NCBI GenBank assembly: GCA_016706685.1
Contig: JADJJE010000005.1
Coordinates: 124,001 to 188,000 of the forward strand
DNA from: Sandaracinaceae bacterium
GTDB taxonomy: Bacteria; Myxococcota_A; Polyangia; Polyangiales; Houyiibacteriaceae
Direction: 5' to 3'
Length of the DNA: 64,000 nucleotides
This document shows, one piece after another, positions 9,904-18,484 of the stretch. Within the stretch, counting starts at the first letter, position 1, and each line of letters begins with the position of its first letter. Made by a program: the position numbers and the translations under genes. The notes beneath the pieces are model-generated. The model saw only the letters and a program-made list of their open reading frames with translations, searched no databases and was not told the origin of the DNA.

Positions 9904-11508
9904 ATGCCTTCGCTCAATCGCCGCGCGGCCCGACTCGCACCCCGCTGGCGTGACGGCCTCGCATGGGCCCTCGCGCTGCTCACGCTCGCGAGCGGCTGCG
10001 ACGCCCGGCCGGAGCCACGCGGGGCGGGCAGCCTGGAAGCGCTCATCGATGTGCCGGTCCGCTCGGATGACGTGGACGCCTGGGCCTCGGCCCGAGATGC
10101 CACCGGGAAGGTCGAGCGGTCGCTCGACTGGCGCGAGGGCTCCGGTGGCGCTTGCCACGGCATCGCATGCTTGATCCTGCTGCCGGTCGTCGTCGGCGCC
10201 GCGCTGGTTCCACGGATCCACACCACCAGCGTGGTGCGGCGGGGCGAACAGGTGATCTTCATCGGCGGGTACGACACCGAGGGTGGGCTCGTCTTCGGAC
10301 GCCTGCTGGATGGAGAGCAGTACAAGGAAGTCGCCGTCCTCGAGCGCCCAGCGCTCGGCGCTCGCTTCGCGGCCGTGGTGGCCACCGTACCCGTCAGCTC
10401 GGCGGGCAGCGACGAGGGGCGGGTCGCCATCCCGCTCAGCTCCCAGGTGGACCTGGTCGCGCGCTACCAGGCCGCTCTCGAGGCCCAGACGGGCAGCCGG
10501 AGCCCCTTGCTGCTCGAGATGCTGACGGCACGCGAAGACGAGCCGCTGGTGGCCGCCGCCGTCCGCGAGGTGGTGCGACGTCACGACGACGCCGAGGTGT
10601 CCTCCGTGCTCCGGGAGATCTGCAGCTTCGACAGGTTCCAGCCGAGCGACCCTCTCGCCACCGAGCTCGTGTCATCGCTCCGGGTGAGCCCTGGTCCGCT
10701 CTCGACCGAGCTGGTCATGAACCCGTGCGCGAGCTACATGCACGACGAGCCGGCCCGCGTGCGCTTTCTTCGCGCTGACTTCGACGCCTGGTGTGCGGCC
10801 CTGGGCAGCGAGACGACCGTCCCCGTGGTCACGCCCTTCAGCGGCAGCCGGCACAGCCATCCCGAGGACTGGATCCCCGTGGCCGAAGGTTGCCCTCCCG
10901 GCATCGGCCGCACCCGTGCGCTCTTCGCGCTGAGCGGCCCGCTCACGCAGGCTGAGCTGCGGGCCGGCATGAACACCCGTCCCGACGTGTTCGTGCCGGG
11001 TCTCCGCATGTGGAACGTGGACGAGCGGGCCCTGGCTTTCGAGGCGCTGGCCTCGGAGGAATCGCGCGCCATGGCCATCGACGTGACCACCACCATCTCT
11101 CATTCGTCTTTCCCGCCCGCCAGCAGCGAGGAGGCCGGCGCGTTCACCGCGACCTACTTTGCAGGGCACGGGACCTCCGTCGCCCACGACCGGAAGCGTA
11201 TCCTCGAGGCGCTCGCGCGGCGCCCTCAGGCGACACTGCCCGCCGCCGCACGAGCACAACTGGACGCAGCGTTGGCGCAGGACGACCCCAACGCCGCTGC
11301 GCTCGCGTTGGTGCTGGGCGACACCCGCCAGGCCCTGGCGGTGGCCCGGTCCGTGGACGGCCCCATCGACTGGAGCAGGACCAACGCGCCGGTGGCACAC
11401 ATGGTCTGGGCGCGTGCGCTGGTGCTGGCGGGCTGCACGGAAGCGGAGGCGAGCGGCGCGGTCCTGGCCGCTCGGAGCGAAGGCACGACGCCCACCTGCG
11501 TGCGCTGA
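9904..11508 (+). CDS. Hypothetical lipoprotein
   Basis: I do not recognise a family. The chosen ATG at 9904 opens a lipoprotein signal (WALALLTLASGC near residue 30) after a basic N-terminus; the open frame reaches 67 codons further upstream but without a plausible signal. The 534-aa mature part has a hydrophobic stretch (IACLILLPVVVGAALVPRI, about residues 83-101), then a mixed alpha/beta middle, and a C-terminal Ala-rich helical segment (AARAQLDAALAQDDPNAAALALVLGDTRQALAVA). It is divergent from the MopE-type lipoprotein with about 215 bp between the starts. Confidence 0.65.
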   Translation: MPSLNRRAARLAPRWRDGLAWALALLTLASGCDARPEPRGAGSLEALIDVPVRSDDVDAWASARDATGKVERSLDWREGSGGACHGIACLILLPVVVGAALVPRIHTTSVVRRGEQVIFIGGYDTEGGLVFGRLLDGEQYKEVAVLERPALGARFAAVVATVPVSSAGSDEGRVAIPLSSQVDLVARYQAALEAQTGSRSPLLLEMLTAREDEPLVAAAVREVVRRHDDAEVSSVLREICSFDRFQPSDPLATELVSSLRVSPGPLSTELVMNPCASYMHDEPARVRFLRADFDAWCAALGSETTVPVVTPFSGSRHSHPEDWIPVAEGCPPGIGRTRALFALSGPLTQAELRAGMNTRPDVFVPGLRMWNVDERALAFEALASEESRAMAIDVTTTISHSSFPPASSEEAGAFTATYFAGHGTSVAHDRKRILEALARRPQATLPAAARAQLDAALAQDDPNAAALALVLGDTRQALAVARSVDGPIDWSRTNAPVAHMVWARALVLAGCTEAEASGAVLAARSEGTTPTCVR

Positions 11509-11530
11509 CCGCGCCAGGCCTACGCGCGGG

Positions 11531-12259
11531 TCAGAGCGCGTTGAGCAGCTCGATGGCGACGACCGCCACGTCGACGGAGTTCGCCACCTTCTTGCGGGCA
11601 CGCGCGCGCGCCTTGCTCACCACGGGGGTGTCCGACGCCGGGCGGGGCAGCACGAGACCATGTCGCGCATCGGCATCATGGAGCGCCTCGAGGGTGGCCT
11701 CGGACGTGGTCTCGACCAGGGACGCGTCGAGCCAGGCCGCCAACGCCACGGCGATGGCCTTGGTGCGCGCCGCCTCGCTCGCGCGGACACGGCCGAGCCG
11801 CAGCACGGTCCCGCCATGGCGCAGCGCCAGGCGTACATCGAACGCGTTGGTGTCCACCTGGTGGCGGGTCAACAGCAGCGCCGGCGGGTCGAGCGCGCCC
11901 TTCTTTCCTCGCGACCAGAGCGAGCGCGTGGCACGGTCCACGACGGTCTTCTTCGGGCGGGCGTGGCGCACACCGAGCACGCCCATGACCACTGCGGGGA
12001 GAAGCGACGCCAGCACTTCGTGGACGTGCGCGAAGCGGTCGAGCTGGATCACCACCAAACAGATGACCGCGAGCGCCGACGCGCCCCCGAGGGCCAGCGC
12101 GGCCAGCACCCAGCCACCGGCCACGCGCAAGTCCCACGTCCGACGCAGCTCGAGCACGCTGCCCTCGACGTGCGCGCTGGTCTGGTCGCCGAGGGCACTG
12201 CCCCAAGCGTCGAGGACCCTCGCCAGGTCGTGGCTGTGATAGCGGTAGCCGCCGTTCAT
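11531..12259 (-). CDS. Hypothetical membrane protein with two transmembrane helices
   Basis: A 242-aa protein not assigned to any family. Two adjacent hydrophobic segments at about residues 47-75 and 83-98 (VLAALALGGASALAVICLVV and SLLPAVVMGVLGVRH) are followed by a soluble region of about 140 residues rich in Arg, Ala and Thr. The ATG at 12259 begins MNGGYRYHSHDLARVLDAW, a plausible helical start. It is divergent from rimO with about 140 bp between the starts and converges on the upstream lipoprotein gene with a 22-bp gap. Confidence 0.62.
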   Translation of the reverse strand: MNGGYRYHSHDLARVLDAWGSALGDQTSAHVEGSVLELRRTWDLRVAGGWVLAALALGGASALAVICLVVIQLDRFAHVHEVLASLLPAVVMGVLGVRHARPKKTVVDRATRSLWSRGKKGALDPPALLLTRHQVDTNAFDVRLALRHGGTVLRLGRVRASEAARTKAIAVALAAWLDASLVETTSEATLEALHDADARHGLVLPRPASDTPVVSKARARARKKVANSVDVAVVAIELLNAL

Positions 12260-12397
12260 CTCATCGCTTCCACGGTGATTCCTGGGGAGGCTATCGACAT
12301 TGGCGGACGCCAGCAACGCCGCGGGCGATGGCTGCGGTCGAGCCGAGACGGCGTCGACCACTGGCCGAGTGGCCCCGTCGGCGCTACCAGAGAGGCC

Positions 12398-13828
12398 ATG
12401 CCTGCCCCGAAGACCATCCACTTCATCTCCCTCGGATGCGCCAAGAACCGCGTCGACACCGAGGTGATGCTGGGCGTCTCCGGGCTGTCCGGCTTCGCGC
12501 CGGTAGACGATCCCGAGGCCGCCGAGGTCATCGTGGTGAACACCTGCGGGTTCATCGACGCGGCCAAGGAAGAGTCCGTGGACACCATCCTCGAGATGGC
12601 CGAACTCAAGCGCAGCGGCGCATGCAAGAAGCTGGTGGTCGCGGGCTGCCTCTCGCAGCGCTACGCCAAGGACCTCGAGCTGGAGATGCCCGAGGTGGAC
12701 CACTTCCTCGGCTCGAGCGACATGCTGAAGCTGGGCGAAGTGCTGGACCCGAGGGCCGCCGCCGCCCGCATGCTGGTGGGCAACCCCGCCGAGTGGACCA
12801 TCCGCGCTACGGACCCGCGCACGCTCACCCAGCGCGGGCACAGCGCGTACATGAAGATCGCGGAGGGCTGCAACCGTCAGTGCAGCTTCTGCGCCATCCC
12901 CGGCATCCGCGGCAAGCAGCGCTCGCGCACGGTGGAAGACGTGGTCATGGAGGCCACGCAGCTGGCCGAACGTGGCGTGGTGGAGCTCAACCTGGTCAGC
13001 CAGGACACCATCGCATTTGGGCGCGACCTCACCCAGAAGGCCACCCTGGCGCAGCTCATCGAGGCCCTGGGCGAGGTGAGCGGCATCTCTTGGATCCGCG
13101 TGCACTACCTGTACCCCGAGGCGCTCACCGAGCCGCTGGTGGAGCTGTTCGCCAAGCACCCGAAGGTGCTGCCCTACATCGACATGCCGCTGCAGCACGC
13201 GGCCGATTCCATGCTCATGCGCATGCGGCGCGGCCACGGGGGCGAGCGGCTCTACCGCGTGGTGGACACGCTGCGGCAGAACATCCCCGACATGGTGTTC
13301 CGCACCACGTTCATCGTGGGGCACCCGGGCGAGACCGACGCGGACTTCGCCGAGCTGAAGAAGTTCGTGCAGTACTCCGAGTTCGACCACGTGGGCGTGT
13401 TCCGCTATTCGCACGAAGAGGACACACACGCGGGCACCATGACCGACCTGGTGGAGCCTGAGGTCATCGCGGCGCGCCACGAAGAGCTGATGGGCCTGCA
13501 GCGGCCGATCAGCCGCGACAAGCTCGAGGCGCGCGTGGGCACCGAGCTCGAGGTGCTGGTGGACGGCGAGAGCGACGAGAGCGAGTTTCTGCTCGAGGGC
13601 CGCTGGTGGGGTCAGGCGCCCGAGGTGGACGGCAAGATCTACCTGGCCAACGGCGAGGCGGAGCCCGGCGAGATCCGGCGGGCGCTGGTGCGCGACGCGG
13701 GGGACTACGATCTGGTGGCGGACCTGCTGGACCGTGACGGGAACTGGACCGCGCCGCCCGGCGTGGAGCGCCCGGAGCGCCGCACGGCGCGCAGCCGGCC
13801 GAAGAAGAAGCAGCTCCGGGTGATGTAG
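12398..13828 (+). CDS. rimO: Ribosomal protein S12 methylthiotransferase RimO
   Basis: A 476-aa radical-SAM enzyme that adds a methylthio group to an aspartate of ribosomal protein S12. The N-terminal MTTase domain has its three cluster cysteines in SLGCAKNRVD, NTCGFIDAAKEES and AGCLSQRY. The radical-SAM cluster is CNRQCSFCAIP (CxxxCxxC). A C-terminal TRAM-like region and a basic tail (RSRPKKKQLRVM) follow. The ATG at 12398 places SLGC about 12 residues from the N-terminus, as in known RimO. The SLGCAKNRVD form and the FIDAAKEES block distinguish it from MiaB. Confidence 0.94.
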   Translation: MPAPKTIHFISLGCAKNRVDTEVMLGVSGLSGFAPVDDPEAAEVIVVNTCGFIDAAKEESVDTILEMAELKRSGACKKLVVAGCLSQRYAKDLELEMPEVDHFLGSSDMLKLGEVLDPRAAAARMLVGNPAEWTIRATDPRTLTQRGHSAYMKIAEGCNRQCSFCAIPGIRGKQRSRTVEDVVMEATQLAERGVVELNLVSQDTIAFGRDLTQKATLAQLIEALGEVSGISWIRVHYLYPEALTEPLVELFAKHPKVLPYIDMPLQHAADSMLMRMRRGHGGERLYRVVDTLRQNIPDMVFRTTFIVGHPGETDADFAELKKFVQYSEFDHVGVFRYSHEEDTHAGTMTDLVEPEVIAARHEELMGLQRPISRDKLEARVGTELEVLVDGESDESEFLLEGRWWGQAPEVDGKIYLANGEAEPGEIRRALVRDAGDYDLVADLLDRDGNWTAPPGVERPERRTARSRPKKKQLRVM

Positions 13829-13874
13829 AACGGGTCGTGGACACGGGAGACGGACGTGGCGTACGACACGCGTC

Positions 13875-14651
13875 ATGGACTCAGATCAGCCCGTGCGCGA
13901 AGAGTGGGACTTCTACCCGTGCCAGGTCGATGACCGTCCGGCCTCCATGTTCTTGAACCTCGGGTTCGTGGACGCAATGCCCCCACACGCGATGCCCGTG
14001 CTGCACTGGGTGGGGCTCGAGATGCTGCACCCCGGGGAGCACGGCATGGGCGTGCAGCCGGACGTGGACAGCCTCTTCGTCTGCGAAGACGCTATTGTCC
14101 CGGCCCTGGCCACGCTGGGCTTGGTGTTCGTGGCACGTCTCCGCAACCACGGGGAGTGGCGCCTGCACTTGTACGGCCCCCCCGTCGTCGAGGAACGCAT
14201 GCTGGCCACCTTGGAGCGAGCGCTCGACGGTCAGGCGCGGGGCTTTCGCTTCGGCTGCCAAGACGACCCCGAGGGCGAGTGCTACGCGGGCTTCCTGTAT
14301 CCACCGCCCGAGCGACTGCAGTGGATCATGGACCGTCGCTTGGTGGCGCAGCTCCAACAGCACGGCGACGTGCTGACCGCCGAGCGGCCCGTGGACCACT
14401 TTCTCAACTTCCCAGAGGGCGTGGACGTGAGCGGCTTCTGTGCGGCGGCCAGAGAGCTCGGCTTCGGGATGCTCGAAGAGCTACCCCCTGCGGTGGACGG
14501 CATGCAGTCGGTGCCGCTGCAGCGCATGGACACCGTGGAACTCGACGCCATCCACGAGGCCGTGATGCAGTTGGTGGACCTCGCCGCATCCTATGATGGC
14601 GCCCACGACGGTTGGGGCTGTCCGCTGGTGAAGGCGGGAGACGCCGCCTAG
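13875..14651 (+). CDS. DUF695 / RraB-type two-domain protein
   Basis: A 258-aa soluble protein. Residues about 8-130 (EEWDFYPCQVDDRPASMFLNLG and the LRNHGEWRLHLYGP segment) match DUF695. The C-terminal half (RRLVAQLQQHGDVLTAERPVDHFLNFP, then YDGAHDGWGCPLVK) matches the RraB fold, named for regulation of RNase E in enterobacteria. This fusion is known in many bacteria; whether it touches RNase E here is not established. It lies 46 bp downstream of rimO on the same strand. Confidence 0.78.
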   Translation: MDSDQPVREEWDFYPCQVDDRPASMFLNLGFVDAMPPHAMPVLHWVGLEMLHPGEHGMGVQPDVDSLFVCEDAIVPALATLGLVFVARLRNHGEWRLHLYGPPVVEERMLATLERALDGQARGFRFGCQDDPEGECYAGFLYPPPERLQWIMDRRLVAQLQQHGDVLTAERPVDHFLNFPEGVDVSGFCAAARELGFGMLEELPPAVDGMQSVPLQRMDTVELDAIHEAVMQLVDLAASYDGAHDGWGCPLVKAGDAA

Positions 14652-14693
14652 AGCCGCACCCGGGGAGATGACGACGGCCCGCCCGGGTGTTAC

Positions 14694-15380
14694 ATGGCGC
14701 CCATGCGTTCGACGAAGCTCTGGTTCTCCCTCGCCTGTCTCCTGCCGGTCATCGGCCTCGCCGCGTGTAGCGCGCGTCGCACCTCTACGGAGGAGCGTGC
14801 CGAGATGGTCCGCCCGCAGCCAGCCGCTGCCGCGCCGGCCACGGCTCAGCCATTCACGGTGCTCTTGGACACCACCAAGGGGCCCATCCACATCGAGGTG
14901 CATCCCGAGTGGGCGCCGCTAGGGGCCGCGCGCTTCCGTGAGCTGGTCGAGGCCGGCTACTTCACCGACGTGGCGTTCTTCCGGGTGGTGGAGGGCTTCA
15001 TGGCCCAGATCGGCATCCACGGTGACCCGGCCGTCAACAACCGTTGGCGCGAGAACAGTTTCCCGGACGACCCCGTCACCCAGAGCAACACGCGCGGCAT
15101 GCTGAGCTTCGCCACCCGGGGGCCCAACACACGCACCACCCAGTTCTTCATCAACTTCGTCGACAACCGCAACCTCGACGGGATGGGCTTCTCACCCTTT
15201 GCGCGCGTCCGCGAGGCCGACATGGCGATCGTGGACAGCCTCTACAACGGCTACGGCGAGGGCGCGCCGCGCGGCGCCGGCCCCGATCAGGGGCGCATGC
15301 ACGCCGAGGGCAACACGTACCTGCGGGCCAGCTTCCCGAACCTCGACTACGTGCGCTCGGCGCGCATCGTGCCCAACTGA
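14694..15380 (+). CDS. Cyclophilin-type peptidyl-prolyl isomerase, lipoprotein
   Basis: A 228-aa prolyl isomerase predicted to sit at the cell envelope: the N-terminus is a lipoprotein signal ending LPVIGLAAC. The cyclophilin domain starts with VLLDTTKGPIHIEVHPEWAP; active-site blocks are FFRVVEGFMAQIG, RGMLSFATRGPNTRTTQFFIN and LDGMGFSPFARV. A second in-frame ATG nine bases downstream would be equally good. The 3' end overlaps the convergent carrier-protein ligase gene by 34 bp. Confidence 0.9.
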   Translation: MAPMRSTKLWFSLACLLPVIGLAACSARRTSTEERAEMVRPQPAAAAPATAQPFTVLLDTTKGPIHIEVHPEWAPLGAARFRELVEAGYFTDVAFFRVVEGFMAQIGIHGDPAVNNRWRENSFPDDPVTQSNTRGMLSFATRGPNTRTTQFFINFVDNRNLDGMGFSPFARVREADMAIVDSLYNGYGEGAPRGAGPDQGRMHAEGNTYLRASFPNLDYVRSARIVPN

Positions 15381-16264
15381 GCGTCGTCCGACCTGCGGGC
15401 GAGGCCGAGCGCGTCTCGGAGGCCCGCAGGCCAGTGGTCCGTCACGCTTCCGAACTGCGTGCACAACGCGAGCAACCACCGCTCGAGTCCGAAGGCGACG
15501 CATCCCGAGGCAAGCGCGCTCCCATCGCGCATGATCCCGAACGTCTGCCCGAAAAAGCACCCGTGCGCATTGAGCGACCCTACGGCGAGGCCGTCCCCGA
15601 ATACGATCTCGGTCTTCAGAGGTGAGAGGCGCTGCGCGTAGAAGCGCGGGTCCTGGTAGGGATCGAAGAACGAATCCGTCGCGGGAGCGAACGTCATCGG
15701 GAGCTCCATGAGGTCGAGGAGCCGCTCGATGCGAGCGCGCATGTCGAGGAGGAAGGTCGCCACCTCGTCGCCCGTCCCGATGCAGACGATCTCGCGCATG
15801 CTGAAGCTCCGCTGTCGGGCGAGCGCCGCATAAGACGGCTCGGTGCGAAAGCACGTCGCGCTCGTCGTGAGCCGCAATGGCGCTGGGAGCTCGCGCCCCG
15901 CCAGGAGCGCGTAGAAATGATAGCAAGCGGCCGGGGTCAGCGCGCTGTGCACGGGCGCGAGCGGACCGAGCCGGACGCTCCCGTCATCGTCGAGCACGTT
16001 CCCGTCCGCGAAGGCGCGCAAGGTCGCTTCGTCCGCGCGGAGCGACACCGGGAAGGACACGATGTGCGGGAACGAGTGGAAGTAGCCGGTGCGGTCGAGC
16101 GCCTCCGCGGCGATCATCGGCGGGAAGCGGTACTCGCTCGCGGAGAGCTCGTCCGCGAGACCACCGAAGAGCGCGTCGAGCGCGCGATGCACGCAGAGCG
16201 CATCGTGCGAGAGCGCGACCTGCCCGTCCGCGTAGGGATGGATCCCGGCGTGGAGGTCACACAT
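15347..16264 (-). CDS. Amino acid:[carrier protein] ligase (class II aaRS-like)
   Basis: A 305-aa homologue of the truncated seryl-tRNA-synthetase-like enzymes that load an amino acid onto the phosphopantetheine arm of a carrier protein rather than onto tRNA. Class II motifs 2 and 3 are visible (TCFRTEPS, then FSMREI; GCVAFGLERW). The three zinc ligands of the family fit Cys138, Glu158 and Cys255. No tRNA-binding arm is present. The start at 16264 overlaps the end of the oxygenase gene by 8 bp. A carrier protein gene two genes upstream in the same operon is the obvious partner. Characterised relatives use small amino acids such as glycine or alanine; the substrate here cannot be read from sequence. 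Confidence 0.88.
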   Translation of the reverse strand: MCDLHAGIHPYADGQVALSHDALCVHRALDALFGGLADELSASEYRFPPMIAAEALDRTGYFHSFPHIVSFPVSLRADEATLRAFADGNVLDDDGSVRLGPLAPVHSALTPAACYHFYALLAGRELPAPLRLTTSATCFRTEPSYAALARQRSFSMREIVCIGTGDEVATFLLDMRARIERLLDLMELPMTFAPATDSFFDPYQDPRFYAQRLSPLKTEIVFGDGLAVGSLNAHGCFFGQTFGIMRDGSALASGCVAFGLERWLLALCTQFGSVTDHWPAGLRDALGLARRSDDAQLGTMRAERT

Positions 16265-17126
16265 GGAGTTCACCTGCGTCGAGGAGCCCCATGGGCGAGA
16301 GCACACGATGGAGACGCCGAAGCGCGCGTGCTTCGCGAGCCTGCGTGGAGTGGGACGCGAGCGCGACCCGGCGGACCGCGAAGGGCGAAGCGAGCCCGGC
16401 GTCGCGATAGACGTCTGGGTTCGTGTACTCTTGTCGGCTCGCCGACACGAACGCCCGCAGGTACGTGCGCACGCGCTCGAGTTCGCGCGGGTCGGACGCG
16501 CTCTGCGCCTCGTCCACCAGCTCACGGACGATGATGCGTCCAAAGGCGAGATGTCGGACCTCGTCCTCATGGTGCCGGCGGTTGATCTCTCGAACCAACG
16601 GTTCCACCCGCGGGTCGGCCGCGTTCACACGGTTGTAGTAGTCCACGCGCTCCTCGAACACGAGGATGCCCGCAAAGAAACAGAGGGCCTCCTCACGCGG
16701 GCTCTGCTCGCGCGGCATGGGCACGTAGCGGCTCTCGTAGAACCCTCCGTGGTACCGCTCACAGAATCGGGAGAACGTCGCCATGTGCTCGATCTCCTCC
16801 TCGAGCATGTGGTGCAGGTACGCGTGGCGGAGCGGATCCGCCTCGCGATGCAGGTACCGGAGAATGCCCTCGGCGAGCAGCCTCTCTCCGTGGATGTTCA
16901 GGCTGAAGAAGTTGATCGCTTCGTGCCGCGCGAGCGCTTGCTGCTGGTCGAGGGGCATCGACTGGAAGACTTCCGTCCCCGCCAGCGACACGAGGTCGGG
17001 AGAGGTCCACCAGAGACCCCCGCTGAGCCGTTCAGGCCACTCGAGGGCAGACGTGGTTCGCGCTGCGGCGCCTCGCGAACGAAGAGCGAGCACGCGGAGC
17101 ACCTGATCTCTTCTGTCTTTCCGCAT
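16257..17126 (-). CDS. AurF-like non-haem di-iron oxygenase
   Basis: A 289-aa helical protein with the metal-ligand set of the AurF/CmlI N-oxygenase family: Glu81, Glu111-x-x-His114, Glu158 or Glu159 (VFEERVDYYNR), and His185-x-x-x-Glu189-x-x-His192 (HHEDEVRH). The HxxxExxH segment with its extra His is the AurF hallmark. Known members oxidise aryl amines to nitro groups, some acting on carrier-protein-bound substrates, but the superfamily also includes other di-iron oxidases. In this operon, between a carrier protein and its amino-acid ligase, oxidation of a carrier-bound amino acid at nitrogen or carbon is the natural inference. Confidence 0.82.
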   Translation of the reverse strand: MRKDRRDQVLRVLALRSRGAAARTTSALEWPERLSGGLWWTSPDLVSLAGTEVFQSMPLDQQQALARHEAINFFSLNIHGERLLAEGILRYLHREADPLRHAYLHHMLEEEIEHMATFSRFCERYHGGFYESRYVPMPREQSPREEALCFFAGILVFEERVDYYNRVNAADPRVEPLVREINRRHHEDEVRHLAFGRIIVRELVDEAQSASDPRELERVRTYLRAFVSASRQEYTNPDVYRDAGLASPFAVRRVALASHSTQAREARALRRLHRVLSPMGLLDAGELHV

Positions 17127-17135
17127 GGGGTCTCC

Positions 17136-17393
17136 TCAGACGTAGTAGCGCGCGTAGATTCGCCCGAGCGTCCGAACGCTCTCGGGCTCGAAGCGCTCGC
17201 CGAGCACACGCTCCCCGGTCTGCTCTTCGATGAGCATCATCAGCTCCACGAGCGCGAAGGAGTCCACGATGCCGGCCGCGACGATGTCCGTGTCGTCATC
17301 GAAGGTCACCCTGGCGAGCTCCGGCTTCCGGGCCGTGAGCCAGGCCCGAAGCGTGTCGATGGACGCACGCCGGTGTTCGAGAGCGGTTGTCAT
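17136..17393 (-). CDS. Acyl/aminoacyl carrier protein
   Basis: An 85-aa single-domain carrier protein. The phosphopantetheine attachment serine is Ser45 in AAGIVDSFALVELM, with the usual Leu/Met-rich helix II behind it and an acidic stretch (FDDDTD) before it. Its start overlaps the end of the BtaA-like gene by 4 bp (ATGA), so the two are translationally coupled. It is presumably loaded by the ligase encoded two genes downstream and presents the substrate to the oxygenase and other enzymes of the operon. Confidence 0.9.
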   Translation of the reverse strand: MTTALEHRRASIDTLRAWLTARKPELARVTFDDDTDIVAAGIVDSFALVELMMLIEEQTGERVLGERFEPESVRTLGRIYARYYV

Positions 17394-18484
17394 GGCACTT
17401 CCTTGTTGACGGTGGCCACACAGAATCGCGCGTTGATGAACGCGCGGTCCCGGAGTCCCAGTGCCTCCGAGCGCGCTTCGTCCGGAAGGATGGTGGCCCG
17501 CACGGAAGGCGGGAACGGGCGGGCGGCGAGCAGCGCTCGTGAGGTGATCACCGCGCCCGGACGAGCCACGCGCGCCACCTCTTCGAAGAGCACACGGCGC
17601 TCGTCATCGCTCATCCACTCGTCGATGTTCGACAGATAGAGCTTGTCCACGCTGCTAGCCTCGAGCGTGGCCAGAAATTCGAGCATGCCGGAGTGAACGA
17701 GACGCACGCAGTCGCCGTATGCGCGCACGGCCAAAACACCGGGCATGGCCAGGTAGGGCGGCCGTCCCGAGGCGCCCGTTGGAAACACGCCGAGCAGCAT
17801 GCGTGAGAGGAAATAGTTGTCGCGACCGGACTGTTCACGCAGACAACGCTCGGCACGAGCGTGAAGCGCCGCCCCCACGTCCACACCCGCAACGTGTGTG
17901 TAGAACTCGCCGCCGAGCGCTCGCTCGAGTACCCGCCTGTGGAGCCCGCGAAACACCAAGCGATAGCGTCGGGTGTTCCACGATGCGTCGTAGAAGCGAG
18001 CGCGAGCCTCCCGGTCCTCCTCGAGGAGCAGCCGCTCCATGCGCGCCCTCGGATGCACGAAGGCCCGCAGGAGGCGGCCGAGCAACGCGATGAAGCGCTC
18101 CGCGCGACCCTCGCCGAGGACGCCTCGCTCGATCATCCCGAGCCGCGCATCCCAGTAGCGCGCGTCGTCTTCGCGGAGCCGCGCACGAACCTCGGGCCAC
18201 GACTCACCCCGCGCGAAGGATGCGGACGGGTCGAGGAACTCGAGCGCACGCTCGCCGAGCGCACACACCGCCGCCTGCTTGAGCGCGACGACACGCAGCT
18301 GTGCCTCGCTACGGTCTACTACGAAGAGCGTCTTGGGTGCAGACGCGAGCAGCGAGAGTGCGGTGCAGCCTCCGCCTGCCGTGGCAACGACCACGTCGGT
18401 CGGACGGATGGCGAGCGCCTCCATCTCCAGCAGAGGGTCTTCCCAGTTCTGGGCGTAGACGAGCCTGTCCAGCGGAGCGCTCAT
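17390..18484 (-). CDS. BtaA-like (DUF3419) S-adenosylmethionine 3-amino-3-carboxypropyltransferase
   Basis: A 364-aa protein of the DUF3419 family. The N-terminus LDRLVYAQNWEDPLLEMEAL followed by VVVATAGGGCTALSLL (SAM site) and VVDRSEAQL matches BtaA, the enzyme that transfers the 3-amino-3-carboxypropyl group of SAM to diacylglycerol in betaine-lipid synthesis. Later family blocks are YFLSRMLLGVFP and DKLYLSNIDEWM. No BtaB methyltransferase is adjacent, and the gene sits inside a carrier-protein operon with ATGA overlaps on both sides, so a betaine-lipid role is not supported by context; transfer to a pathway intermediate is more likely (inference). The ATG at 18484 was chosen because the conserved region starts there. 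Confidence 0.82.
   Translation of the reverse strand: MSAPLDRLVYAQNWEDPLLEMEALAIRPTDVVVATAGGGCTALSLLASAPKTLFVVDRSEAQLRVVALKQAAVCALGERALEFLDPSASFARGESWPEVRARLREDDARYWDARLGMIERGVLGEGRAERFIALLGRLLRAFVHPRARMERLLLEEDREARARFYDASWNTRRYRLVFRGLHRRVLERALGGEFYTHVAGVDVGAALHARAERCLREQSGRDNYFLSRMLLGVFPTGASGRPPYLAMPGVLAVRAYGDCVRLVHSGMLEFLATLEASSVDKLYLSNIDEWMSDDERRVLFEEVARVARPGAVITSRALLAARPFPPSVRATILPDEARSEALGLRDRAFINARFCVATVNKEVP

Noticed and set aside
15347..16264. Second seryl-tRNA synthetase
   Set aside because: It lacks the tRNA-binding arm and keeps the Cys/Glu/Cys zinc site of amino acid:carrier-protein ligases; a normal serS is at 46439-47764.
17390..18484. Betaine-lipid synthesis enzyme BtaA
   Set aside because: The family is right, but no BtaB methyltransferase is adjacent and the gene is embedded in a carrier-protein operon, so the lipid role was not asserted.
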